A stretch of DNA of 64,000 nt, from the NCBI GenBank assembly GCA_951802425.1, contig OX637806.1:1674001-1738000 (forward strand), read 5' to 3'. This document shows, in pieces, positions 44,630-54,330 of this stretch. The translations under genes were made by a program, and so were the position numbers. The stretch comes from Clavaria fumosa (taxonomy: Eukaryota; Basidiomycota; Agaricomycetes; Agaricales; Clavariaceae). Within the stretch, counting starts at the first letter, position 1. Each line of letters opens with the position of its first letter. The notes beneath the pieces were generated by a model that was given only the letters and a program-made list of their open reading frames with translations, had not been told where the DNA came from and made no database searches.

Positions 44630-46620
44630 TCACGACCCTTCTGCTCCTTCCCCGCCTTCCACACTCGCGACTTCTTCTTCCTCTCCCCCCTTATCCTCCT
44701 TTCCAACCACGGGACCCTTCAACTCCACACCCCACTGGTCCACCCTCGGGAGATCCAATAGTTCCCTCCGCATGTGACGTTGCTCCTGCTCCGCCCATTT
44801 CTCCACCCATGGCGGGAGCTCTTGAGGCGGCTTCAGCAAGAGGTCTTCGTAGGCAAAGAAGACCGTTTCGAGGCCTCGTCGTCCTCGAAATCGAGCCTCG
44901 CAGAGCTCGCCAACCATCGTCGCGCACCGACTGCGCAATTCTAGAAACAAACCATCAGCCCATCGTCAAGAATACGAAATCTGCGATGACTTACCTCGTT
45001 CCTGTTCCCTCGACGCCGATAACTCCCCCTCCATCTTCCCTACAGTCGTGAACAATCCTATAAAAAAGACACGAATTAGTTCATTTTATACTCGCGACTG
45101 TAGAACTTACTGTGTTCCGACTCCTCCGCCTCCGCGAGCCTATGCTGAAGCTCCTCCAGCTCAATCCTTTGATCTAGATAAACAGGAGAATCAGTTAGAA
45201 CGTTGCGAGGTGAAACTACGACTTACCGGCCCATTCCTTTTTCACTGTCGCGATTACCCCCTTTACTTCCTCAAATCCTTCGCGAGTCTTTTCCGTCGAC
45301 GCCAACCACTCTACAGGCAAATTAGCTTATTTCACACTTGCAAGAGTTGACTTACCTTCTTTCTCCTTCTTCAAATCCTTTACTTTGCGACACAAGTCCC
45401 TCAATTTGGTCTCCTGGTCTGAGGAAACAAGGAAATTACTTTGTGACACGGTAAAACAAGTGAATACTTACCTTCCCAGTCACCCTCAAGTGCCTTGAAA
45501 TCCCTCTCCACCTCCACTATCCACGCCCTCAATTTCGTGATCTCCGCATCCACCTCCTCCCTCCCTTTCCCTGCCAACATGCGAATTCAATAAAAAAACA
45601 CGAAAAGCCAGGGAGCATTGGACACTTACCTTTGTCACCCCTCTGCAATGCTACCAACTCGCGTTTCGCTACTGCCAGCTCTGCATCCAACTCCGTCTCC
45701 TGATGTGACTTGTATACCCACGCAATCTTCTGCGTGGGTTCCGCGACTTGCTGACGGAGCGTCGCGAGCTCCCTCTCGAGATCGACCCTTGGGACCAAGG
45801 TCCCCGCGACCTTCCCTCCCTCCTCTGCCAACTCCCCTGACGACACCGGTTTCGCGACTTGCCTTCTTGTCGATGGACCGGGTGTCAGGGACCGCGACCG
45901 AGCCCTGGTTCGTTTCCTGTGAGTCGGCCGGGTAGGAGTCCCCGGGACGGACAGGGTAGCATACCCTGTCCCCACTTGACTTGCGACCTTCGGAGTCGCC
46001 ACCCCCAGTGTTTCCGACCCTTCGGCGCACTTCAGCGCCTCGTCGACCCGTGCGTCATCCCAACCGTATTCATTTTTGACGCGCCATCGCCAAAATTCTT
46101 GGACCCAGGAACATTTGCCGTGGTCCTCCGCGCACTGGCGATACTTGCCGGCCCTTTGCGACACAATTGTCGCAGTCCTGTGTTTTAACAATTAGAAGGG
46201 ACGAGTGGAACGAGAAATACTATTATGCACCTCGCGCTCCCTCTCGTTCCACTCCTTATTCTCCTTCACTGACCCGATTTTCTTCCAAGCCTTTAGAAAT
46301 TCCGCAGGCGATGGGTCAGCCCCGCTCGCGACTTCGCCCCTTATTCGGCTAGGGCCTGCAACATTTTCTTCCGCCCGACTTGGGCCCGCGACGTCGCTCC
46401 TCGTTTCACTAGAGCCCGCGACCTTGCCCTTCTTCTTTTCATGCCCCGCAGTTTCTTCGCGAAGACGCACACATCGCTCTTGCTCGGCCTTTTGGTGGGC
46501 CAACATCTCGGCCAGCGCCTCTTTGTCGCGGCTAGCCTCACCCCTTTCGAACTCCTCGTATTCGCGCATTTCGTGTTCAAGTTGGGTTCCAGTGCGTTTG
46601 AGGACATTGGAGGAGACCAT
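44630..46620 (-). CDS. Antisense spliced gene inside element 1: coiled-coil protein
   Basis: Model: complement(44630..44940, 44995..45057, 45111..45173, 45227..45310, 45356..45418, 45472..45570, 45630..46143, 46231..46620), 528 aa. It starts 117 bp from the 3' LTR and ends 128 bp from the pol stop. Exon 1 has VAGPSR-type repeats. Exon 2 has YRQCAEDHGKCSW and basic SR/TP-rich sequence. Then comes a long charged coiled coil and an acidic tail. The six 3' introns (45-59 bp) all use GTAAGT and phase 1; four exons are 63, 84, 63 and 63 nt. The exon 2 start is uncertain: an acceptor at 46178 would add DCDNCVAKGR but in another frame, suggesting a lost stretch or indel in a Zn2Cys6-like motif. Function unknown; not a known retrotransposon domain. 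Confidence 0.7.
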
Positions 46621-46723
46621 GATGGTTGAACTTAGAGGAAAATTTCGAGTGTCGTGACCTGATCAACAAACATCGCGCTGACTAACAGTCACATGACCTC
46701 CACTCTCGCGGGGCTCGAGGCTT

Positions 46724-46736
46724 GAAGGGGGGGTAA
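46724..46736 (+). promoter_or_regulatory. Polypurine tract of element 1
   Basis: GAAGGGGGGGTAA immediately before the 3' LTR, the expected position for plus-strand priming. Confidence 0.75.
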
Positions 46737-48199
46737 TGTCAGGACCCATCCATTTTTCCTCAACCTAACAACTCTATCACCACTCATGGACCTCCCGACG
46801 TTCCCCTACCACCTCGTGAACCCCCCTACACTCTTCTGAAACCCGCTATCAACTTCCGAACACCTCTCAGGCCTCCACCATCTCCTCACGACACTCGCGA
46901 TCATACCACCATACTCGCGTCACCTCCTGCCACCTCACCTTACGTGTATTCACCGCCAAACCCACTATTCGATGCTCAACACGCTCTTACATGGCTCCTG
47001 CAGCGACATGTGACTTGCCGCATGGCACACCGGCGTTACTCGCGTTACTCGCGTTACCAGCGTTACTCACGTGACATACCGCCCAAAGACCGCCCAAGGT
47101 CACCTGCCTCACCAGCGCCATCCACGTGACCACTCGCCTGACCGCGTGACCTAATGATGAAACACGCCACCGGCGGTCAAGCTGTGTATCCTTTCAAATT
47201 ATGTTCTCCCTTCTTCTTCTCAGTCGTCTATAACTGCATTAGCCCTGGACCAAGCCCCTCTGCCCAGTTGTAGTTACACATACGCTTATTTAGTTAGGTC
47301 GCGACCCATGACCGGTCACGTCCGCGACCTTACCTATGCTTAGTTTACCCCTCGCGATCTTAGTAGAACACGCGCACGGTCACTCTACGACTAGTTATAC
47401 CCCATACTACTATAGTCTTGTCACCTGGTGCTCTCTGTACTTTCCCTTTCTTGTCATACTCCCTGCACGTATGTATATATAAGGTCTCGCATGTACTTAT
47501 GGTACTCTAGACTTGATATTGACGCACATTGGTTTAAGCTTGAGGCTAGTATGCCCTTTGAGCTTGGAACCATCGTGATTGATAGGTCTTGTCTCTCTTG
47601 GTGACCACAAGATCGCCAAGACACACTCTACTCTGTTCTAACTCGCCCTCTGCGCTCGTACAACTTGCGCGATCCAAGTATTCTCTATTATTCGTCTTGG
47701 TACTGATCTTAGAACTCTACAGGTTCACCTGTCAGTTGGCAAAGTCATCGCCTTCACTGACACATTCCTCAACACCATCGCGACCACCGCGACCCTTCCA
47801 ACATTGCCTATTTCTTTCACCTCGTCTTCTTCCTTCTCTATGCTTTGTCGGTCGACCTTGCGACCTTCTCAACGTTGTCACTTTCTCCCACCTTGTCTAT
47901 TTCTTTCTTCACGCTTCGTTGGTCAACTTCGTGACCCTCTCAGTGTCACCCATTTCCCCCCTCCTCGTCAATTCCCTCCTTTACGCTTAGTTTACCGACT
48001 TCGCGACCTTCCCAACGACGTCTTCCTCCTCTATACTTGTCTTTCCTCGCTCTTACATCTCCTCAGACGTCTTCGCGACCTTCCGGGACTGAGCATTCTC
48101 GACTGTGCTCAACAGTTGATTGGTCTTAGCGAGTTTCCAGCATAGGTCACCAACAAGTCGATCTCCGGCACTACTATCGAGACGGGACAGGCCCTAACA
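46737..48199 (+). repeat. 3' LTR of element 1
   Basis: 1463 bp, same ends as the 5' LTR. By eye about 28 of about 30 differences are C/T or G/A at CpG; one is a 1-bp indel and one a T/C outside CpG. Confidence 0.95.
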
Positions 48200-48204
48200 G
48201 CACA
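48200..48204. repeat. Target-site duplication, right copy (GCACA)
   Basis: Matches 37359-37363. The sequence resumes the interrupted genomic repeat (CTGACCCT...), alignable to the intact relative near 36010-36050. Confidence 0.9.
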
Positions 48205-49890
48205 CTGACCCTCTAGAATGGGCACCCCCACCCAGGGGTCCACGGCCTCAGCAGAAGTGCCAGGGTTGTCCCAGACCAGTTCATCCCCTGTGCCTATTGG
48301 TCTCAAAGAGTTGCCACTTAAGGCTCCCAACTAGTTATTTTGTACCTGCCAGCACATCATCACATGATGGTGATTACTGGGGAATTGGATTAACTGAGAA
48401 TTTATTATGCCCCCTCAGCAGTTTGAACTTGTGACCCCAATTACGAGTTCGACCTGTGGCTGCATGGGACCTCTCTCCCACTGGACCACAGGGCCTGCTG
48501 ACACAACTCATCCCAAGCACTACTCAGTGACCACAAATGGGTTTTTGTTGGTTCTTTCAATGCTGGTACCTTGGGGAATAGTAATACTATACCTTCTGAA
48601 TGTTATTTACATATTTAATACAATGGTCATGGGGAATTCACTCTCTCACAGTCTATGCCTCAACACATCAGAGAATACTGTACCATTTCATTCAATTGAC
48701 CTGTCACACATCACACACCCCCCAAGATCAGCCAAAAATCAATCTGGTCACGCAACATTTGAGGAATCAGTCAATTTGTAAGGTGAAATTTCCTTTTTTG
48801 GTGACAGTTACCTAATATACACTGGTGGAGATGTGGTCAATTATCTCTCATGTCATGCTTGACTTCTACTTTCAGTCAATTCAAAATTTGACAGGAGGTG
48901 TCATGTGTCACACCACCTGGTCAATTGAACAAAATGGTACAGTAAATTCAGTCCTCATCAATCCAGTCACTTCCTTCTTGGTCCAGATTGAACACCTTCC
49001 CCTCCTCTGTACCTAATGTAGGCATCTGTCCTCCAGTGCCCAGCATTTAGGCTGTCAATGGCTGCTAAAAAGGCTGATCTAATCTCAGGGTTGTAATAGG
49101 GCAAAATCAAGGAGAGAAGCAGAGAGAGAGCTTGTAGAAGAGACCAGGATAGACAGATAGTGTATACAAAGGTGCCCAGGGTGAAATGAGAGAGGAGCAA
49201 AGTCAAGGAATGACACAGGAAGTCATAGAATGTGCACTGCTGCACAAGCTGTGGCTGTGCCACACTCAGGTTGTGGCTATGCTGCACCACCTTACACTCA
49301 AACTTGTAATGGTATAGACTCACTCAGGTTTGAGATTCAGTTTTCAGTTTAGTGAGCAAAATTACTCAGAACAAGGTGTTCTATAAATGTTATTGACTAG
49401 AATTTTAAAATACTTTCCCAAAACCTAGATATGGGCTGTTACTATGCCATAACTCAAAATCTAAGTGTAATGAAAATATTTTGGTCAATAACTTTTGTAG
49501 AATACATACCTCTGAGTAATTTCTTTCACCAAAGCTTACACTCAATCTCAATACCCAATGAGCCTATAGATTTACAGTTTTTGTGTCACTGTTTGAGTGT
49601 GTGACACCCACGTGAGCCTGTGTGACCGCTTGTCACGCATCACAGGGATTGCCATGATCCCACTGTCTGGTCGCTGCTGCCGCCGTCACTGGTCGCCACT
49701 GCCCCTGCTGCCACCGCTGCTGCCACCACCATCACTCACTGGTCATTGGGGCATGTTGGACTTTAAAGAAATTTCAATGAGGGATCACATGATCCCATGT
49801 TGAACTTTTTTGAAGTCCGACACTTGCTTGTTTACACTCTGTCTCTTGCTCCCCCATTCTCCCACCAGTGATGGCGACCAGTGACGGCAG
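48205..49890. other. Non-coding region, no gene supported
   Basis: About 1.7 kb of AT-rich sequence with scattered short frames but no motif. Poor in CpG, as expected for old repeat-derived DNA. GCTGCTGCC words near 49675-49745 resemble those near 36530. Confidence 0.4.
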
Positions 49891-50080
49891 TGGCGGCACC
49901 TCTCCCCCTCTCCTTCTCTCCCCTCTCCCCCTCTCCCCCTCTCCTTCTCTCCCCTCTCCCCCTCTCCCCCTCTCCTTCTCTCCCCTCTCCCCCTCTCCCC
50001 CTCTCCCCCTCTCCCCCTCTCCTTCTCTCCCCCTCTCCCCCTCTCCCTCTCTTCTCTCTTCCCCCTCTCTCCCTTCCTCC
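49891..50080. repeat. CT-rich minisatellite (CTCTCCCC / CTCTCCTT units)
   Basis: About 180 bp composed of CTCTCCCC and TCTCCTTCTCTCC words; one strand is almost purely pyrimidine. Shorter relatives occur at about 50690-50770 and 50886-50942, each followed by the same CCCAAGCA(A/G)TGATGG-like sequence, so a larger unit has been duplicated. Confidence 0.85.
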
Positions 50081-50189
50081 AAGCAATGACGGCAACAGCA
50101 GCAACAGTGGCAACCAACCACGGTGACCAGTGATGGTGGCAGTGGTGGTGACGGTGGTGGCGGCGACCAGCAATGGCAACAATGGCGGT

Positions 50190-50550
50190 GATGGGTGGGA
50201 ATCACCAGGTGTGCCCTTCCCCATAGTTCATTTTCATTTTTTTCTTCTTCTTCATTTCACTATTTACAAGGTAATGGACAGCAGCGGACGATGACAGACA
50301 ACAATGATGGCAGCGGCAACAGGTGGGAATCACCAGGTGTGCCCTTCCCCGTAGTTCATTTTCATTTAATTTAATTTTTTTCATTTCACTATTTACAAGG
50401 TAACATACAGCAGCAGATGATGACAGACAACGATGACGGCGGTGGCGGTGACCAGCAATGGCGACAACAGTGGTGACGGGTGGGAATCACCAGGTGCGCC
50501 CTTCCCCGTAGTTCATTTTCATTTTTTTTTTTTCATTTCACTATTTACAG
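50190..50550. repeat. Three copies of a ~130-bp unit
   Basis: GTGGGAATCACCAGGTG followed by CGCCCTTCCCC- or TGCCCTTCCCC-type sequence, TAGTTCATTTTCATTT and CATTTCACTATTTACA occurs at about 50197, 50320 and 50483. Spacers are GGC/GAC/CAG triplet-rich. Together with the CT-rich blocks this is a tandem-duplicated satellite-like region. Confidence 0.75.
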
Positions 50551-50689
50551 TAATGGACGGCGGTGGGCAATGACAGACGATGACAGACAGCAACGGCAAC
50601 GATGACAGCAGCGGATGATGACAGGCGACGACAGCAACGACCACAGCGGCTGCGGGTGCGGCAGCGGCAGTGATGACAACCGCAGGCCC

Positions 50690-50942
50690 CCTCTCCCCCT
50701 CTCCCTCTCTCCCTCTCTTCTCTCTCCCCCCTCTCTCTCTCTTCTCTCTCCCCCCTCTCTCCCTTCCCCCAAGCAGTGATGGCGACGGCGACAGCAGCGG
50801 TGGTGGCAACCAACCATGGCAGCAACAGTGACCAGCGACAGCGACCAGTGATGGCGGCGGTGGTGATGACGACTGCAGGTGGCACCCCCTCACCCCCTCT
50901 CCCCCTCTCCCTCTCTTCTCTCCCCCCTCTCTCCCTTCCCCC
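50690..50942. repeat. Second and third CT-rich blocks
   Basis: CTCTCCCCCTCTCTC-type tracts at about 50690-50770 and 50886-50942, separated by triplet-rich sequence. Same family as the block at 49891. Confidence 0.75.
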
Positions 50943-51547
50943 AAGCAATGATGGTGATGGCAGTGACTGGCAACCAACCACAGCAGTGACAGCAACCAGT
51001 GATGGCGACCAGTGATGGCAGCGGTGGCAGCGGCAGCAGTGCAGATTGGGATAGTCTGTACTTAGCACTGCTCCTTGTCATGATAGGCTACTGTCTTGTT
51101 GTATTATCAGTAGTTAATTGATATTGAATAGATGTCTTGTTTATCACTTGTTACCTTGTTGGTTGCCTTGCTGACTTGAATGGGTCATCTGGATAGCTGT
51201 CTTAGTTGCTTCCTTGTTGCCTTGTTGGCTGTCTTGCTGCCTTGAAACTGCCTTTTACAAGAATCTGAACCTACTTGGACAAGTCAGTGTCTTGTATGCC
51301 TTTTTTGACTTGTTTTGACTTGTTTTGACTTGTTTAAGGCAAACAAGACACTTGTAGAAGTGCTGATGCTGTACATAGCTCTGACTCTTCATCATGGTCT
51401 GGGGGTCTGGACACACTTGGAGTTGGAGTATTGTCAGCTGGTTCTGGGATGTCAATGTTGTTGGTGACCAGAGGTGGAAGTTGAGCACCTGATCATGTAG
51501 TAGGCATTGTTAAGTTTGTATATATGTGGCTTGAAGTTCAAATATAC

Positions 51548-52034
51548 TGTCACAGTCCTATCACATTAGCAGCAGAGGAGTTAGCAGAGCAGAGTGGAGA
51601 TATATAAATCAGAGTCTGATTGGAGTCTGATGTCAGAGGAATGGAAAAGAGATAGCATAAGCAGAAACTTATGGGACTATGGGCCTCAATGTATGTGTTG
51701 TGCCACAATGTATATATGTATCCCTATTTGTCAGACAGAAAACAACACCCAAGAAGAAGATCAAAAACAGAAGTCAAACTCCGAATTCCATCAGAGTCCA
51801 CCAGAGTTACTCAGAGTTGGTCAGATGACATGGAGAATGTCAAGGACAATGAGGATGAAAGCTCAGGGACATTTGGAGTCAAAAGATGTTAATATTCGAA
51901 CTGCAGAACAGGGAAATACAGGTGGGATCTTATACTGCAAGGACAGGAGTACAGGAGTACTTGAAACATAGTATACAGTATATCAAATTACTAGGAGAGT
52001 TTCACCACATGTGCCTGTGCAATTTTCATGGAAC
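51548..52034 (+). repeat. Old, CpG-depleted copy of LTR family B
   Basis: Starts TGTCACAGTCCTATCAC and aligns over about 490 bp with the solo LTR at 55092, up to CATGGAAC, where homology stops. Where the other copy has CGGAGTCCGG-like words this one has TGGAGTCTGA-like words, so it has lost most CpG. Truncated or interrupted at the right end. Confidence 0.7.
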
Positions 52035-52365
52035 TGTTAGGATTGCTTACCTAAGCCATCCCAAAAGGAGGAGTTGTGGAGAAATTAGAGAAGATTGTTG
52101 GAAGGTCACATGACCTGTGGTGGAGGATTACATAATTGGGAGATCACATGACTTGGGCCTGGGTGTGTCACATGGTCCGAGAGGTCCGAGCATGGGAATG
52201 CCGGCAAATGCCAAAGCATTTGCTATATATACTATGTCTTTTCCATTCTTGTACTCTTTTCCCCTTATCTTAGTATTGTCGTCATGACCTTACGCTTAAG
52301 TTGTGTGAGACCCAGTCTGATATAATACTAAGATCTGCCTGTCCGCCCTAGCCCATGTCCTAACC
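52035..52365 (+). repeat. Possible further LTR fragment
   Basis: Begins TGTTAGGA and ends TCCTAAC, which are inverted ends typical of an LTR, and has a TATATATAC box near 52224. No target duplication was found, so this is tentative. Confidence 0.35.
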
Positions 52366-52544
52366 CAGCTAGCCTGGACCCTTAATTTCAAACTGTGACA
52401 CATTGTCACAGCTCAGCCCCTATCATCCTCTTCTTCTTTACCCTGCCTGCAGTGTGTAACAGAACTGTGCGAAATTTTTACTGTGTGTAGATACATGTGA
52501 CCAGACCTGGAGGAAGTCTACTGTGACCCTTCCCAAGTGATACC

Positions 52545-52888
52545 GAGTGCCCAAGGCCCGGAACTTTGTTTTACAGCTATGTACCAGTGAATTGTGTAGT
52601 GTACAGGGCAAGGAAAGGCCCTCTACATAGTCTTTCTGTAGTTTCCTGGTCCAGTGGACAGGGCCCTTGCTCTGTGACCATTGTCAGAAGGGCACATGGG
52701 CAACTCATTAGGAGTTGTGGAGTGACCACCTGGGACACCATTCGGGCCCCACGTTAACAAAAGTTTCATAGAATAAGAGTTCTATAGGTACATAAGTACC
52801 TAGAAGAGCAGCCTGAGAGGACAGGACTGTTAAGAGATCGAAGAAATCCTGAGTGCCGAAGGCCCAGAATTTTATTTTACAGTGCTAT
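52545..52888. repeat. Direct repeat of ~38 bp upstream of element 2 gag
   Basis: GAGTGCC(C/G)AAGGCCC(G/A)GAA followed by TTTTACAG occurs at 52545 and 52851, 306 bp apart. This may be part of the element 2 leader or an LTR-derived duplication. Confidence 0.55.
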
Positions 52889-52891
52889 AGA

Positions 52892-54310
52892 ATGCTGGAC
52901 CTAGCTGTTGCCCCCTTCAATGGGCAGAAAAGGAACTTTCATACGTTCCTCTGATCCCTTCGCCTCCTGTTTATGGCAAACCCAACTACCTATGCTGTGG
53001 ACCTGGTGAAGGTCCTTTTTGCTCTGAGCAAAATTACTGGAGAAGGATTTGCTGCAGAGTGGGCGAATATGAAGGTGGAAGAGATCCTGGGTAGTGGCGA
53101 GGCTGGAACCTGGGCAGAGTTTGTGGAGGAGATGAAGTGCACATTCAATAACCCGAATGACCGTGTGACTGCCCTTGCCAATATTGCAGGGCTGAAACAG
53201 GGTGCCATGACAGCACCGGAGTTCTTTGTGAAATTTGAGACACTGTTCTGACAGGCGAAGTTGAGTGCAGAGAAGGACTCAGGAATCCTAGTCCATTGGC
53301 TGGAGTTGAACCTGAGTAGAAGGTTGGTGGAGAGAATCTATGGTGTCTCCCCGATGCCAGAGACATATGGAGAATGGAAGGTGCTGGCTGAGAGGCTTGA
53401 TGCCCAGCAAAGGTGACTGGATGGGATACTTGTGGAACAGACACCCCAACCTGCCGCGACCCCCGCACGACCTACCGCGACCCTACTGTGACCTGCCATG
53501 ACCATTTTGTGACCTCTTGTGACCCCTCTGCTGTGTACTCTGGATGTGGCCATGGCCCGAGGATGGGCCCCTGCTGATGAGAGATGTTGTTTCCAATGCC
53601 ACCAGACTGGCCATGCTGTCCATAGGGTGTAACATGGGTAAACCCGCGGGTATCTCAACGCTGACCCGTACCCGCACCCGGGGTGTAACCCTACCCATAC
53701 CCGGCGGGTTTACCCGTCAAAATGAGCCCTAGAACATTGAAAACGGACAAGAATTGAGTGAGATATGCTTGAAACAGTGATTTCAGATTGTTATAAGCAT
53801 ATCTCAACCAATTCCTGTCCATTTTGGATGTTCTAGGGCTTATTTTAAAGCGCACGGGTAGCAGAATGCTTACCCGTACCCTACCTGTAGCCGTACCCGC
53901 TAGGAAACCCGTGCAGGTTACCCGTACCCGTGTTACACCCTAGCTGTCCATTTCTGCCCCCTGCCTGATATGCGTCTGCAGGTCCCAAGGGCCCAAACCT
54001 GGGCAGCACCATGTGCCCCCCAAATGATGGAGGGATATGAGAAAGAGATTGCATGGCTCTGAGCCTGCATAGAGCTGTATGAGAGAGAGAGGAGGACTCC
54101 CGCTGGGGAGAAGAAGTGTGCCAGCCCCCTTTCTGTCCCTGTGCCTGCTGCAAGTATACCCCGATATACTATCTTGCAGTGGAGACATACCCAAATTGGG
54201 GCTGAGGTGAAGGAGGAAGTGAGACTGGCAGAGTGCCTAACCAGAGTGCAGCCAGAAGTGCAGAAACATGTGCCACAAGAGCTAGCCATCCAGGTGCACT
54301 TGGAGGCTCA
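52892..54310 (+). pseudogene. gag: Gag remnant of element 2
   Basis: The frame from the ATG at 52892 reads LAVAPFNGQKRNFHTFL, then TGA, then MANPTTYAVDLVKVLFALS, typical of a gypsy capsid domain. Further TGA codons follow at 53249 and in the linker. The zinc knuckle (CFQCHQTGHAVH...C) is split by the MITE between His and the last Cys. After the MITE the frame resumes. Not functional. Confidence 0.8.
53625..53940. mobile_element. MITE with long terminal inverted repeats, TA target duplication
   Basis: 316 bp starting GGGTGTAACATGGGTA and ending TACCCGTGTTACACCC, flanked by TA on both sides (53623-53624, 53941-53942). The arms are inverted copies over most of the length; for example AGCCCTAGAACA near 53725 pairs with TGTTCTAGGGCT near 53830. 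Thus the whole unit can fold as a hairpin. CCCGTA words recur in the outer arms. The TA duplication suggests a Tc1/mariner-type transposase supplied in trans. No coding capacity. Confidence 0.85.
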
Positions 54311-54330
54311 GCACTGGCAAAGGGACCACA

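Larger units (their letters stand above)
37364..48199 (+). mobile_element. Element 1: complete Ty3/gypsy chromovirus with antisense gene
   Basis: 10,836 bp, bounded by LTRs starting TGTCAGGACC and ending GGCCCTAACA and by GCACA target duplications. Order: 5' LTR, self-complementary primer site, gag, pol (protease, RT, RNase H, integrase, chromodomain), antisense spliced gene, polypurine tract, 3' LTR. By eye the LTRs differ at about 30 of 1464 positions, almost all transitions at CpG sites, so the insertion is young but methylation-damaged. gag is open; pol carries five TGA codons in otherwise intact sequence, so the copy cannot make its own Pol without readthrough. Confidence 0.95.

Noticed and set aside
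49868..50205. Long Ser/Pro/Leu or Arg/Gly/Glu open frames in the CT-rich repeat
   Set aside because: Every frame of an 8-mer repeat stays open; no gene evidence.
50190..50550. Regularly spaced repeats resembling an array
   Set aside because: Units are long, imperfect and in a eukaryotic satellite-like context; not a CRISPR array.
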